From an uncultured Bacteroidales bacterium (GTDB taxonomy: Bacteria; Bacteroidota; Bacteroidia; Bacteroidales; P3), in assembly GCA_900318275.1 (NCBI GenBank), contig ONJY01000024.1, forward strand, positions 1-59,680: a stretch of 59,680 nucleotides of DNA. Direction: 5' to 3'. A program made the translations under genes and the position numbers. This document shows, one piece after another, positions 39,762 through 50,214 of the stretch. Within the stretch, counting starts at the first letter, position 1; each line of letters opens with the position of its first letter. The notes beneath the pieces were generated by a model. It was not told where the DNA came from, did no database searches, and saw nothing but the letters and a program-made list of their open reading frames with translations.

Positions 39762-42611
39762 TTACTCGGCCCAGACAGCCTGCAGATTGCGGTCGCCATA
39801 GGCGTCGTCGATCTTGCTGATGGTAGGCCAGTACTTCTCACAATGGGGCTGCGGGAATGCGGCCTTCTGACGGCTGTACGGGAGGTTCCACTCGTCGGCG
39901 CAGACCACCTGCATGGTGTGGGGGGCGTTGGCGATGGGGTTGTTCTTCTCGTCACTCTTGCCGGTCATGATGTCGTCAATCTCCTGACGGATGGCGATCA
40001 TGGCGTCGCAGAAACGGTCCATCTCGCTGAGCGGCTCGCTCTCGGTGGGCTCGACCATGAGGGTGTTGTGCACCGGGAAGGCCACCGTGGGGGCGTGGAA
40101 GCCATAGTCCATGAGGCGCTTGGCGATGTCGCCGACGCCGACCTTGAGGCTGAACTCGTTGAAGTCGACAATCATCTCGTGGCCACACATACCGTTGCGG
40201 TTGGTGTAGAGAATCTTGTAGTACTTCTGCAGACGTGCGCGGAGGTAGTTGGCGTTGAGGATGGCATGTTTGGTGACATCGGTGAGGCCTTCGCCGCCGA
40301 GCATGAGGAGGTAGCCGTAGGTGATGGGCAGGAGGTAGGCGCTGCCATAGGGGGCTGCCGCCATGGTGTTGCCGTTCTTGCCGCCGACCTCGACAATGGG
40401 GTGTGTGGGCAGGAAGTCGACGAGCTTCTGGCTGACGCAGATAGGGCCTACGCCGGGACCGCCGCCGCCGTGAGGCATGGCGAAGGTCTTGTGGAGGTTG
40501 AGGTGGCACACGTCGGCACCCATGTGACCGGGGCTGGTGAGACCCACCTGGGCGTTCATGTTGGCACCGTCCATATAGACGAGAGCGCCGAAGCTGTGGA
40601 TGATGTTGATGATGTCGAGGATTCCCTCTTCGAAGGCGCCGTGGGTCGACGGATAGGTGATCATCAGGCAGCTGAGGGTGTCTTTGTACTGCTCGGCTTT
40701 GGCCTTCAGGTCGTCGATGTCGACATCACCCTTGTCGTTGCACTTCACCACGACAACCGTCATGCCGGCCTTGGCGGCAGAGGCGGGGTTGGTGCCGTGT
40801 GCGGAGGCGGGGATGAGGCAGACGTTGCGCTGCGACTGACCGTTGGCGATGTGGTAGTTGCGGATGACGGTGAGGCCGCTGTACTCGCCAAAGGCGCCCG
40901 AGTTGGGCTGCAGCGAGCAACCGGCGAAACCGGTGACGACGGAGAGCATGTGCTCGATGTCCTTGATCATCTCGATGTAACCCTGGGCTTGGTCGGCAGG
41001 CACGAAGGGATGCATGCCGGCGAACTTGCTCCAGCTGAGAGGCATCATCTCGGCGGCGGCATTGAGCTTCATGGTGCAGGAGCCCAGCGGAATCATGGCG
41101 CGGTTGAGGCTGAGGTCTTTCTCCTCAAGCATCTTGATATAGCGCATCATGGAGGTCTCGTCATGGAAGCGGTTGAAGATTTTTTGCGTGAGGTAGGCGG
41201 AGGTGCGCTTCAGCTCGGCGGGGATAGCCTCGTCGGCGAACTGGCAGCAGCAGCCCTTGCACTCGAGCGGTTTGGCACTCTTGCCGGCAGCTTCGGCCAG
41301 GCAGGCAACGATGGCGTCGAGGTCGCACTTCTCGGTGGTCTCGTCGATGGAGATGCCGATGCACTCGTCGCAGATATAGCGGAAGTTAATCTCATGCTTC
41401 AGGGCCACTTCACGCACCTTGGCGGTGGGCACCGGGCATTGGAGTGCGAGGGTGTCGAAGTACACCTTGTTCCACTGCTTATAGCCGTACTGCTCAAGTT
41501 CCATAGCAAGACGATGGGCGCGGGCGCAGATGCGAACGGCAATTTCGCGGATGCCATCGGCACCATGCCAGATGGCGTAGAAGCCACTCATGTTGGCCAC
41601 GAGGGCTGCGGAAGTGCAGATATTGGAGGTGGCTTTGTCGCGCTTGATGTGCTGCTCACGCATGCCGAGAGCCATACGGAGGGCGGGGTTGCCCTTGGCG
41701 TCGACGCTCCAGCCGATGATGCGGCCAGGGAAGGCTCGCTTGAAGGTCTCGGTGAAGGCGAAGAAGCCGGCATGAGGACCGCCGAAGCCCATTGGCAGAC
41801 CGAAGCGCTGGGCGTTGCCTACGGCGCAGTCGGCACCCATCTCGCCGGGAGTCTTCATGAGGGCCAGAGCCATAAGGTCGGTGGCCATGCAGACGAAGAT
41901 ACCTTTCTCGTGGCACTTGCTGATGAATGAGGTCCAGTCTTGAGCCTCGCCGAACTGGTTGGGGTACTGCACGAAGGCGGCGAAGTAGCTGCCGTCGAGC
42001 TCGGTCTGTGCAGCTTTGCCGGTGACAATCTCAATACCGCGGGGAGCAGCATTGGTCTGCATCACGGCAAGCGTCTGGGGCAGGATGCCCTCGTCGACGA
42101 ACACCTTCACAATGCCTTCCTTGACAGCCTGGCGGCTGCGGCTGTTGAAGAACATAATCATGGCCTCGCCGGCGGCAGTGGCCTCGTCGAGCAGACAGGC
42201 GTTGCTCAAAGGCATGCCGGTCATACTGGCAATCATGGTCTGGTAGTTCATCAAGGCCTCGAGACGCCCCTGCGATATCTCGGTCTGGTAAGGAGTGTAG
42301 CTGGTGTACCAGCCGGGGTTCTCAAAGACATTGCGCATGATGACGGCGGGGGTGATGGTGCCGTAATAGCCCATGCCGATGTAGCTTTTGTACATCTTGT
42401 TCTTCTGAGCCAGCGAACGGACGTGGTTCAGGAACTGGTACTCACTCATGCCTTCAGGCAGAGGCATAGGCTCTTTGAGACGGATAGCGGCGGGAACCGC
42501 TTTCTCAATGAGTTCATCCATGGTTTTCACACCAATGGTGTCGAGCATCTTCTGCTCTTCGGCGGGATTGGAAACGCCGTTGTGACGGGATGCAAAGTTG
42601 TTCTTTGTCAT
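39762..42611 (-). CDS. gcvP: Glycine dehydrogenase (decarboxylating), P-protein
   Basis: A 949-residue single-chain P-protein of the glycine cleavage system; it decarboxylates glycine on PLP and passes aminomethyl to the H-protein. N-terminal half: PYQTEISQGRLEALMNYQT. C-terminal half: the PLP lysine in CHLNLHKTFAMPHGGGGPG. SAHGTNPASAAKAGM and LGSCTMKLNAAAEM are further signatures. The two-subunit form is split; here both halves are fused, as in E. coli. gcvT and gcvH are not in the window. It is the last gene of a minus-strand run with short gaps that starts at the hydrogenase cluster, but common transcription is not shown. Confidence 0.97.
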   Translation of the reverse strand: MTKNNFASRHNGVSNPAEEQKMLDTIGVKTMDELIEKAVPAAIRLKEPMPLPEGMSEYQFLNHVRSLAQKNKMYKSYIGMGYYGTITPAVIMRNVFENPGWYTSYTPYQTEISQGRLEALMNYQTMIASMTGMPLSNACLLDEATAAGEAMIMFFNSRSRQAVKEGIVKVFVDEGILPQTLAVMQTNAAPRGIEIVTGKAAQTELDGSYFAAFVQYPNQFGEAQDWTSFISKCHEKGIFVCMATDLMALALMKTPGEMGADCAVGNAQRFGLPMGFGGPHAGFFAFTETFKRAFPGRIIGWSVDAKGNPALRMALGMREQHIKRDKATSNICTSAALVANMSGFYAIWHGADGIREIAVRICARAHRLAMELEQYGYKQWNKVYFDTLALQCPVPTAKVREVALKHEINFRYICDECIGISIDETTEKCDLDAIVACLAEAAGKSAKPLECKGCCCQFADEAIPAELKRTSAYLTQKIFNRFHDETSMMRYIKMLEEKDLSLNRAMIPLGSCTMKLNAAAEMMPLSWSKFAGMHPFVPADQAQGYIEMIKDIEHMLSVVTGFAGCSLQPNSGAFGEYSGLTVIRNYHIANGQSQRNVCLIPASAHGTNPASAAKAGMTVVVVKCNDKGDVDIDDLKAKAEQYKDTLSCLMITYPSTHGAFEEGILDIINIIHSFGALVYMDGANMNAQVGLTSPGHMGADVCHLNLHKTFAMPHGGGGPGVGPICVSQKLVDFLPTHPIVEVGGKNGNTMAAAPYGSAYLLPITYGYLLMLGGEGLTDVTKHAILNANYLRARLQKYYKILYTNRNGMCGHEMIVDFNEFSLKVGVGDIAKRLMDYGFHAPTVAFPVHNTLMVEPTESEPLSEMDRFCDAMIAIRQEIDDIMTGKSDEKNNPIANAPHTMQVVCADEWNLPYSRQKAAFPQPHCEKYWPTISKIDDAYGDRNLQAVWAE

Positions 42612-42624
42612 ATTGATTGATTGT

Positions 42625-44127
42625 TTATTTGTTTTTCGTGTGGTAGAAACGCAGGTAATGTTCCTGGTCGATGGTGGTGAGGCGAATGATGTAATAGCCA
42701 GAGGGACGGTTGCGCATGTTTATAAAGCCGAGCAGGGGCTTGCCGGTATAGACACAGCGTCCCACATCGTCGTAGAGGGCCAGCGACATGATGTCGCGTC
42801 GGGCAACACCAAGCTCGAGCCTGTGGTTGGCGCGGTTGTAGACAATCATATCCTGCTGCCCCAAGGGTTTCGCCAGATCGTTGGCCTCCACGGTTTGATA
42901 GATGGTCTGCACCCCATCGCGGTAGATGGTGTCGTGTACATACTGCACCTCGTGCACCACCTCGGCACGCCGGAATATTGCTGTGTAGGTGGTGGTGTCG
43001 GTGACGACAACACGGCGTGGGTTGGTGCTGACACTGTCGGCCCAGCCCTGGAACGAGTACCCTGCTTTGCAGACGGCCACAAGGATGGCGGTGTCGCCGA
43101 TACGGTAGTGACCTGCGCCCATGACGGTGCCGGCGAGTGTGTCGTTGCTGCGCACGGTGAGTTCAAGCGAACAGGGCTGCATGGGCTTCATATTGCGCAA
43201 CTTCCCCCACCCTTCCGCCTCGCGGTAGCGCTCAACGCTCACACACGGCACGTTGATGGCCGTCGTCGCCCTGATGCCCGCAAAGGCGTCGGCCTCAACG
43301 GTGGGCGGCACGAGGGCGTAGACGGTTATCTGGGTGAGGTTGATGCACTGGTAGAACGCCCTTTGGCCGATGCTCTCAATGCGCGACGGAAACACCACAG
43401 CCTTAAGATCGTGACACTGTGTAAAGGCTTGCTTGCCCACATGTCGCATCGTTGCAGGTAGCGTCAGCGTACCGTAGATGGAGCTGCAGAAAGCAAAGGC
43501 ATAGTCGCCGATGTACTCCAGACCTGCGGGGAGGCCCCACTCGAACTTTAGGAGGTTCATGCCGGTGAAAGCATAGTCGGGGATTCTTTTCACCTTGGAG
43601 CCGAAGGTCACCTTGGTGAGTGAGCGGCAGTTGCCGAAGACTGTGCTGCTACGTGAGCCACCCATAAACAGACAGGCGACGGCATCGAAGTGCACCGTTG
43701 TGATGCCGCCACAGCCAAAGAATGCCGAACGGCCAAGCGAGACGACGTTCTCGCCGATGGTCACCTCGCCCTTCAGGGCTGTGCAGAGGCTGAAAGCATA
43801 GGCGCCGATGTCGGTGATTGATGGCGGCAGCGATAAAGCCGTGATGTCGCTACAGCCGTAGAATGCTCTGTCGGCAATGGCGACGACATTGTATGTATGC
43901 TCGCCCCATACCACCTCGCCGGGAATCTCGAGGATGCCTGCGGGTGGTACCTCGCCAGCCCATCGGTTGTTGCCTTCGGTGAGCGGTGCCGTAACCTCGA
44001 CGGCATGCTCGTCGGCGTCGATGATGTTGAAATATAGCGCATAATCTCGTACCTGAACCTTGAAGTCATAGGCCCAAGCGGCGGTTGCCGATGCTACGAA
44101 GAGCAACGATAGGATGAGGCGTTTCAC
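42625..44127 (-). CDS. BspA-like leucine-rich repeat exported protein
   Basis: A 500-residue protein with signal peptide VKRLILSLLFVASATAAWA from a GTG start; no ATG is available. Residues about 70-320 are BspA-type LRR_5 repeats (IADRAFYGCSDITALSLP, IGAYAFSLCTALKGEVTI and so on), surface-binding scaffolds in Bacteroidota. About 330-405 resemble an InlB-like B-repeat (YSFQGWADSVSTNP, TTTYTAIF). The last about 80 residues (LGVARRDIMSLALYDDVGRC, ending YYIIRLTTIDQEHYLRFYH) resemble a T9SS sorting domain though the pattern is weak. It lies between pckA and gcvP with gaps of 30 and 13 nt, an unexpected position for a surface protein. Confidence 0.82.
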   Translation of the reverse strand: MKRLILSLLFVASATAAWAYDFKVQVRDYALYFNIIDADEHAVEVTAPLTEGNNRWAGEVPPAGILEIPGEVVWGEHTYNVVAIADRAFYGCSDITALSLPPSITDIGAYAFSLCTALKGEVTIGENVVSLGRSAFFGCGGITTVHFDAVACLFMGGSRSSTVFGNCRSLTKVTFGSKVKRIPDYAFTGMNLLKFEWGLPAGLEYIGDYAFAFCSSIYGTLTLPATMRHVGKQAFTQCHDLKAVVFPSRIESIGQRAFYQCINLTQITVYALVPPTVEADAFAGIRATTAINVPCVSVERYREAEGWGKLRNMKPMQPCSLELTVRSNDTLAGTVMGAGHYRIGDTAILVAVCKAGYSFQGWADSVSTNPRRVVVTDTTTYTAIFRRAEVVHEVQYVHDTIYRDGVQTIYQTVEANDLAKPLGQQDMIVYNRANHRLELGVARRDIMSLALYDDVGRCVYTGKPLLGFINMRNRPSGYYIIRLTTIDQEHYLRFYHTKNK

Positions 44128-44157
44128 AGCAGTTATGTGTTATAAAATTTCTGTAAA

Positions 44158-45780
44158 TTAAAGTTTCGGGCCTGCGGCGACGAGGGCCTTGCCGGCTTCG
44201 TTGTAGGTGAACTTGACGAAGTTCTTCACGAAGCGGTCGGCGAGGTCGCGGGCCTTCTCGTCCCACACCTTTGCGTCGGCATAGGTGTCGCGCGGGTCGA
44301 GAATCTTCGGGTCGACACCGGGCAGCGATGTCGGCACCTCGAAGTCGAAGTAAGGTATCTTCTTTGTGTCAGCCTTGAGGATGCTGCCGTCGAGGATAGC
44401 GTCGATGATGCCACGTGTATCCTTGATGGATATACGTTTGCCTGTGCCGTTCCAGCCGGTGTTGACCAGATAGGCTTTTGCGCCGCTCTTCTCCATACGC
44501 TTCACCAGCTCCTCGGCATATTTGGTGGGATGCAGCTCGAGGAAGGCCTGACCGAAGCAGGCGCTGAAGGTCGGCGTGGGCTCCGTGATGCCGCGCTCCG
44601 TACCTGCCAGCTTGGCGGTGAAGCCGCTGAGGAAGTAGTACTTGCACTGGTCGGCGGTAAGTATACTCACCGGAGGCAGCACACCGAAAGCGTCGGCAGA
44701 GAGGAAAATGACGTTCTCGGCGGCAGGACCGGCGCTCTTGCCGTGCACGGGCTCCACAATCTTCTCGATGTGGTTTATGGGGTAGCTGACACGGGTGTTC
44801 TCGGTGACGCTCTTGTCGGCGAAATCAATCTTGCCGTTGGCGTTGACGGTAACATTCTCCAGCAGGGCGTTGCGGCGTATGGCGTTGTAGATGTCGGGCT
44901 CGCTGTCCTTGTCAAGGTTGATGACTTTCGCATAGCATCCGCCCTCGAAGTTGAAGACGCCCTCGTCGTCCCAGCCGTGCTCGTCGTCGCCAATGAGCAG
45001 ACGCTTGGGGTCGGTGCTGAGGGTGGTCTTGCCAGTGCCGCTGAGGCCGAAGAAGATGGCCGTGTGCTCACCTTTCATGTCGGTGTTGGCCGAGCAATGC
45101 ATGGCGGCGATGCCACGCAGCGGCAGGTAGTAGTTCATCATCGAGAACATACCTTTCTTCATCTCGCCACCGTACCAGGTGTTGAGGATGACCTGCTCGC
45201 GGCTGCTTACGTTGAAGGCCACGCAGGTGTCGCTGTTGAGGCCGAGTTCCTTGTAATCGTCGACCTTGGCCTTCGAGGCAGCGAAGACGGTGAAGCTGGG
45301 CTTGAAGTCCTTGAGCTCCTCGGAGGAGGGCTTGATGAACATGTTGGTCACGAAGTGAGCCTGCCAAGCCACCTCCATGATGAAGCGCACGGCGATGCGG
45401 GTGTCCTTGTTGGCGCCGCAGAAGGCGTCGACGACGAAGAGGTTCTTACCGCAGAGCTCTTTGCAGGCGAGGTCTTTCACATGGCCCCACACCTGCTCGC
45501 TCATCGGGTGGTTGTCGTTCTTATACTCGGGGGTGGTCCACCACACGGTGTTCTTCGACTGCTCGTCCATCACAATGTATTTGTCCTTGGGCGAACGGCC
45601 GGTATAGATGCCGGTCATCACGTTGATGGCGTCGAGCTCGGTGAGCTGCCCCTTGTCGTAGCCGGTGAGGCTGGGGTCCATCTCCATTTTGAACAGTTCC
45701 TCGTAGGAGGGGTTGTAGTGTATGTCCTTGACACCGGTTATGCCCAGTGCTTCGAGGTCTTTTCTGATTTTCTCGTTCAT
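44158..45780 (-). CDS. pckA: Phosphoenolpyruvate carboxykinase (ATP)
   Basis: A 540-residue cytosolic enzyme interconverting oxaloacetate + ATP and PEP + CO2. In fermenting Bacteroidales it mostly runs toward oxaloacetate to feed succinate formation, saving ATP. The P-loop [11 protein letters not shown] (245-255) and the metal site [21 protein letters not shown] ([11 protein letters not shown]) are complete; [15 protein letters not shown] and HCSANTD are typical of the ATP-type. It starts 13 nt after the [FeFe] hydrogenase stop. Together with ppdK upstream it makes a PEP-node group around the hydrogenase cluster. Confidence 0.97.
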   Translation of the reverse strand: MNEKIRKDLEALGITGVKDIHYNPSYEELFKMEMDPSLTGYDKGQLTELDAINVMTGIYTGRSPKDKYIVMDEQSKNTVWWTTPEYKNDNHPMSEQVWGHVKDLACKELCGKNLFVVDAFCGANKDTRIAVRFIMEVAWQAHFVTNMFIKPSSEELKDFKPSFTVFAASKAKVDDYKELGLNSDTCVAFNVSSREQVILNTWYGGEMKKGMFSMMNYYLPLRGIAAMHCSANTDMKGEHTAIFFGLSGTGKTTLSTDPKRLLIGDDEHGWDDEGVFNFEGGCYAKVINLDKDSEPDIYNAIRRNALLENVTVNANGKIDFADKSVTENTRVSYPINHIEKIVEPVHGKSAGPAAENVIFLSADAFGVLPPVSILTADQCKYYFLSGFTAKLAGTERGITEPTPTFSACFGQAFLELHPTKYAEELVKRMEKSGAKAYLVNTGWNGTGKRISIKDTRGIIDAILDGSILKADTKKIPYFDFEVPTSLPGVDPKILDPRDTYADAKVWDEKARDLADRFVKNFVKFTYNEAGKALVAAGPKL

Positions 45781-45793
45781 AGCTGTATATTTT

Positions 45794-47251
45794 TTATTGT
45801 TTCATTGTCATTTTATAAAGGTTGACGGAGCCGTCGATGTCTTTCTCGGCGGCGGAGTTGCCATACTTGTCGACGTCGAAGACATTCTTCGGCGAACGTG
45901 TGATGCTGAGCGGACCGCCGACACAGCCGCCGTCGCAAGCCATACCTTCGAAGAAGTTGGCGGTCTCTTTCTTGGCTCGCAACAGGGCCAGATGCTGGCG
46001 GCATTGGTCGATGCCGTTCATCACGCATGGGTTCACACCTTCAAGACCCAGCTTTTCGGCCACATGGGCCACACCCTGGGCTATGCCGCCGCTCTTGGCG
46101 AAGATGCGGCCGTAGAAGGAGGCGTTGTCGAGATGGGTGTCCTCACATTGCGTCGTGTCTATCCCACGTGCGTCGAGGAAAGCCTGCAGCTCCTCGAAGC
46201 TCATCACGCAGTCGATCATCCCCTGAGTCTTCTCGAGCGTGTATTCTAACTTCTTGGCGGCGCAGGGACCTATGAAGACGACCTTCGCCGTGGGGTCGCT
46301 GCGCTTGATGAGGCGTGCGGTGGTGATCATCGGCGAAGGCGACGTGGAGATGGCGTCTATGAGTTCCGGGAAGTTGGTCTCAATGAAGCGTACGAAAGCC
46401 GGGCAGCAGCTGGTGGTCATCACGGGGTTGTCGCTCTCGGCGGCCTTGTGCTGGAACTCACGTGCTTCGGTGTAGAGGGTGATGTCGGCACCCAGAGCCG
46501 CTTCCACCACCTGATGGAAGCCGAGTCGCTTGATGGCGGTGACCACCTGCTCGATGCGACCGAAGCGGCATTGGCCCACGATAGCTGGGGCGATGACGGC
46601 ATATACGCGATATTTGGTGTTCTCCTCGCTCTGTTTGAGCATGTCGATGATGTCGAGCACCAGCGAGCGGTCGGTGATGGCGCCGAAGGGGCAGCTCACC
46701 ACGCAGGCGCCGCAGGAGATGCATTTCTCGTTGTCGATGACGGCCTTGTCGTCCTCCTGACGTATGCTCAGGGCTTTGGGTTTGCAGCTCTTGATGCAGG
46801 GACGCTTCTGGGCGATGATGGCGCTGTAGGGGCAGGCGGCGGCGCACTTGCCACACTCGATGCATTTCTCCTTGTCTATGTGGCAGCGGTGGTTGACGAT
46901 GGTGATGGCTCCCTTGGGGCACACCTCCTTGCAGGAATGCATCATGCATCCGCGACAGGCTTCGGTCACCAGCATGCCGGCAGCCGGGCACTCGTCGCAG
47001 GCGGTCTCCATCACCTGCACGGGGTTCGGGTTGTTCTTGTCGCCCCCCATAGCCATGTGGATACGCTCCTGAACGATGGCTCGTTCCTTGTAGATGCAGC
47101 AGTTGAGCTCCGACTTGGGACCGGGGCTTATAAGCTTGGGAATCTCGATATAGGCCTCGTCTAGACCTCCCTCGTAGGCACGACGGATGACCTCCTTTAG
47201 GACTTTGTATTTAATCCATTGTACGTTGGTGTCAAATAGTTTCTGCTCCAT
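45794..47251 (-). CDS. [FeFe] hydrogenase, catalytic, monomeric group B-like
   Basis: A 485-residue cytosolic hydrogenase joining protons and electrons from reduced ferredoxin to H2, or the reverse. An N-terminal Cys-rich section ([18 protein letters not shown], residues about 85-102) and further [4Fe-4S] sites (CPKG 111-114; [12 protein letters not shown] 130-141; [12 protein letters not shown] 177-188) lead to the H-cluster domain. Its three motifs are intact: TTSCCPAF (Cys282/283), [10 protein letters not shown] (Cys330) and [13 protein letters not shown] (Cys439/443). The CC pair with its proton-relay cysteine suggests an active enzyme. ATG 47251 is chosen, 2 nt after the phosphatase stop. 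HydE, F and G maturases are not in the window. Confidence 0.9.
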   Translation of the reverse strand: MEQKLFDTNVQWIKYKVLKEVIRRAYEGGLDEAYIEIPKLISPGPKSELNCCIYKERAIVQERIHMAMGGDKNNPNPVQVMETACDECPAAGMLVTEACRGCMMHSCKEVCPKGAITIVNHRCHIDKEKCIECGKCAAACPYSAIIAQKRPCIKSCKPKALSIRQEDDKAVIDNEKCISCGACVVSCPFGAITDRSLVLDIIDMLKQSEENTKYRVYAVIAPAIVGQCRFGRIEQVVTAIKRLGFHQVVEAALGADITLYTEAREFQHKAAESDNPVMTTSCCPAFVRFIETNFPELIDAISTSPSPMITTARLIKRSDPTAKVVFIGPCAAKKLEYTLEKTQGMIDCVMSFEELQAFLDARGIDTTQCEDTHLDNASFYGRIFAKSGGIAQGVAHVAEKLGLEGVNPCVMNGIDQCRQHLALLRAKKETANFFEGMACDGGCVGGPLSITRSPKNVFDVDKYGNSAAEKDIDGSVNLYKMTMKQ

Positions 47252-47253
47252 AA

Positions 47254-48417
47254 TCAATCATAGTTCACAGTTACATTTTTGCCCATCTTGCGGAGGTTGT
47301 CTGCCAGGCGCTCGACGAGCTTGAGCTTCATAGTTATGTCGATATCAAGTCCCTGATGGGCGGCGTTGACGTTCTGTCCGACGAAGAACACCACATGCGT
47401 GGCCTCCTCGAAGATGATGTTAGCCAGTAGCGAACCGCCGTCTTTCTTGGCATAGGTCTTCGGCGTGAGGTCTTTCACCGACGCGTATTTCTCCGACAGC
47501 GCCAGCAGTCGCCGCAGTGTTATCACGCCTTCGGTCACCAGGTCGATGCCGTCGATGAAGCCGATGGGTGGCACATCCTTGTCGGGGAAGTCGAAGCTGG
47601 TATTCAGCTTACGGCCTGTGCAACGTGCCACCACCTGCGAGGTGGTGCCGCCGCAAACGATGCGTTTGTCGGTGTCCATCATGAAACGATGCACATATTC
47701 CTCGTCTTTCTCCTTGTCCACCGGCGGCCCCACCATGATGTGCACCATCGTGCGCGGACGCATGCGTATCGCCGCCACCGTGGTGTCGTCGCCGGGCTTG
47801 TCGAGGTACAGGTCGTTGCAGGCCGACGCCAGCAGGCAGGCAGCGGCGCGGGCCGACATGTGGGGGTCTATGTTGTGGTCGAGGTGCTCCATTATCTCCT
47901 TGCGCTGCCAGCCGAAGTTCAGCATCTGGCCTATGCCGGCATGTATGGTGCCGTCGCTCATCACGAAGACCATGTCGCCATCGTCGAGCTCCAGCTCGCT
48001 GACGAACACTCGCTTGTCGTAGACATTCAGCTCCTCGCGGGGGAAATCGCAGGTGTGGCCGTGATGGTACCAGATGGCTTCGGGGTTGTCGAACTCGAAG
48101 AGGTGTCCCCTACCCTCGTTGTTAACATGGATGATGGAGAAGGTGCTGTAAGCGACACCGCGTTCCTTGCACACGGGCAGCGTCTGTATGATGGTACCGA
48201 CACAATCCTCTATGTCGGCGCCACCGGCCACCATCGTGCATAGTATCTTGCTGGTCAGCGTGGAGAGTATGTTGGCTTTCACTCCGCTACCCAATCCGTC
48301 GGCGAGCACCAACGTCGTCCACTCACCATCGGAGGTCATCTCCACGTTGTCGCCGCAGAGTTCCTCGCCATAGTGATTAAGCGAAGTGTATCCGTATTCT
48401 ACACATAGTTGTTTCAT
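47254..48417 (-). CDS. SpoIIE/PP2C-family protein phosphatase
   Basis: A 387-residue cytosolic Mn/Mg-dependent serine/threonine phosphatase. Metal-ligand Asp40 is in LVLADGLGSGVKAN; MSDGTIHAGIGQML and GDDTTVAAIRMRP supply the other acidic sites, the usual spacing for SpoIIE enzymes. After the phosphatase domain (about 1-240) a second part of about 145 residues (from MVHIMVGPPVDKEKDEEY) has no name known to me. Family members often dephosphorylate anti-anti-sigma proteins, but none is encoded nearby. The gene lies 10 nt after the sensory hydrogenase and 2 nt before the catalytic one, so it is probably the output arm of an H2 or redox sensor. Confidence 0.9.
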   Translation of the reverse strand: MKQLCVEYGYTSLNHYGEELCGDNVEMTSDGEWTTLVLADGLGSGVKANILSTLTSKILCTMVAGGADIEDCVGTIIQTLPVCKERGVAYSTFSIIHVNNEGRGHLFEFDNPEAIWYHHGHTCDFPREELNVYDKRVFVSELELDDGDMVFVMSDGTIHAGIGQMLNFGWQRKEIMEHLDHNIDPHMSARAAACLLASACNDLYLDKPGDDTTVAAIRMRPRTMVHIMVGPPVDKEKDEEYVHRFMMDTDKRIVCGGTTSQVVARCTGRKLNTSFDFPDKDVPPIGFIDGIDLVTEGVITLRRLLALSEKYASVKDLTPKTYAKKDGGSLLANIIFEEATHVVFFVGQNVNAAHQGLDIDITMKLKLVERLADNLRKMGKNVTVNYD

Positions 48418-48427
48418 AGTTCACCAT

Positions 48428-50188
48428 TCACTTGTCACTGACCTTTGCTGTTTTCCAGTCCTTGGGGCGGCCGTCGACGCCCAGGTCACCCTGGCCGTCG
48501 CTGAGCGTCTTCTTAAGCTTCAGCAGCGCCACCTTGGTCTCTGCCGTTGTCTCACCCAGCAGCGAAGCAATCTCCTGCGCCACACGCATCTGCTTCATGA
48601 TAAGGTCGTCGGTGGTGCTGATGGTGTCCATCCTCACCTTCTCCAGCTTCTTGTCGTAGTTCACCATGTCGGAGATATCCTTCATCAGGCCGAAGAGCAG
48701 GTTCTGCTCGCTGAGCAGACTCACCGTGAGGCTCAGGTAGCGGTTGGTGGCCTGTATGTGCAGCTGCGGGTTCTCCACACGCTGCTTCTTGCTGTATGCA
48801 TTGTAGAAGTCTATCGGCTGGAAGCTCTCGGCCACAGGGCGGCCGACGACGCTCTCCGGCGTACCGTTGAGGCCCAGCATCTTCATGGCCGACGCGTTGA
48901 TGTCCACGATGTTCATGTCGGGGTCGACAATCATCACGCCTTCGGGCGAGTTGCGCACGATGTCGACAGCCAGGCTCTCGGCGCGTTTGCGCATGTAGGG
49001 CAGGCAGATGTCGATGTCGGCATAGCCGTTCACCACGGCCCAGGCCTTCTCGCGGCAGGTGCGGTAGCCGCAGGCGCCGCAGTCGAGCTCGTCGGCTTTG
49101 GTGAACTTGCCGGTGCGGCGCAGCACATCCTCTATTTCCTTGTCGGTTGCGGGACGGCTCTTGGCGCGCAGGCGCGGATGAGCGTAAGCCAGCTGGACGC
49201 CGGCATCCGGGGCGGGCAGGTGTTTGCGGGTGGCCATCTCGTGTTCCACATAGCGGTCGATGTCGGCTTCGGCCTTGATCATACCGCCCTCGTGGGCAAT
49301 GGCGCAGGGACCGTTGATGCAGCCTCCGGGGCACACGTTCATCTCTATGAACACGTGGTCCATCGTCTCTATGTTCTCCAACACATCGGCAATACGGTCG
49401 ACGCCGTCCACCGTCATGTATCGGTAGCCTTGCGGCAAAGCGTCGAACGAGCGTATGATGCCCTGCGTGGCGGGATAGGCTTTTGCACGGTTGGCGATGT
49501 CTGTCTCGTCGCCTACCGTGAGCTTGTTTATCGTGTTCAGGTCTATGCCGTTCTCCTCGAAGAGCTGCAGCAGCTCCTCGAAGGTTATCACGGCTTCTAT
49601 GGCGTGTTCGTCGGCCTCGCGCTTCTTGGCTATGCAGGGGCCGATGAATACTATCTTCAGGTTCGGATCGTTGCGGCGCAACATCTTGGCATGCGCTACC
49701 ATGGGTGAGTCGACAGGCGCCAGATAAGGCAGCGCCTTGGGGTAGTACATCTGTATCAGGCGGCATGCTGCCGGACAGGCCGACGTGATGAAGTTGCGCA
49801 TCTCGCCTTTTTGGAGCACCTTCTTGTATTCTTCTGTGACGGCCTGTGCTCCGACGGCGGTCTCTTCGGCGACGGCGAATCCAAGCTTGGCCAGCGCTAT
49901 GCGCAGCACCGAGAAGTCCGTCTGCCCGAGGCTGCTGATGAACGACGGCGCCACAGTGGCGGCGACCTTCGCCTCACCTTTCAGCAGTTCTCTCACCACA
50001 GCGAGTTCGCTGTGTTCTATCTTCGCATGCTGCGGGCACACCTTGGTGCAGTGGCCGCACAGTATGCAATGCTCCTCAATAATCTGCGCGTGATGGTCCT
50101 TGATGTTGATGGCTTTCACCGGACACTCGCGCAGGCAGCGGTAGCAGTCTTTGCATTGAACAGTCTTGAATTCCAGATATTCAGACAT
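48428..50188 (-). CDS. Sensory [FeFe]-hydrogenase-like protein with PAS domain (HydS type)
   Basis: A 586-residue cytosolic protein. Two [4Fe-4S] motifs at Cys12/15/18/22 and 41/44/47/51 precede an H-cluster domain. Motif 1 reads TSACPA, so the proton-relay cysteine is alanine (Ala137) while ligand Cys138 stays; IGPCIAKKRE (Cys185) and EMNVCPGGCINGP (Cys286/290) are kept. That substitution is typical of group C sensory hydrogenases, which are slow enzymes. A CGACGYRTC cluster (Cys370/373/378/395) resembles the PF04060 Fe-S domain, followed by a PAS domain at about 405-510. No kinase is present; the adjacent SpoIIE phosphatase probably takes its place. Confidence 0.9.
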   Translation of the reverse strand: MSEYLEFKTVQCKDCYRCLRECPVKAINIKDHHAQIIEEHCILCGHCTKVCPQHAKIEHSELAVVRELLKGEAKVAATVAPSFISSLGQTDFSVLRIALAKLGFAVAEETAVGAQAVTEEYKKVLQKGEMRNFITSACPAACRLIQMYYPKALPYLAPVDSPMVAHAKMLRRNDPNLKIVFIGPCIAKKREADEHAIEAVITFEELLQLFEENGIDLNTINKLTVGDETDIANRAKAYPATQGIIRSFDALPQGYRYMTVDGVDRIADVLENIETMDHVFIEMNVCPGGCINGPCAIAHEGGMIKAEADIDRYVEHEMATRKHLPAPDAGVQLAYAHPRLRAKSRPATDKEIEDVLRRTGKFTKADELDCGACGYRTCREKAWAVVNGYADIDICLPYMRKRAESLAVDIVRNSPEGVMIVDPDMNIVDINASAMKMLGLNGTPESVVGRPVAESFQPIDFYNAYSKKQRVENPQLHIQATNRYLSLTVSLLSEQNLLFGLMKDISDMVNYDKKLEKVRMDTISTTDDLIMKQMRVAQEIASLLGETTAETKVALLKLKKTLSDGQGDLGVDGRPKDWKTAKVSDK

Positions 50189-50214
50189 GATTCCTTAGTT
50201 GTTTTAGTTCTTTT

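Noticed and set aside
37691-41930. Long antisense frames over clpC and gcvP
   Set aside because: Both cover well-conserved genes on the other strand and carry no family motifs.
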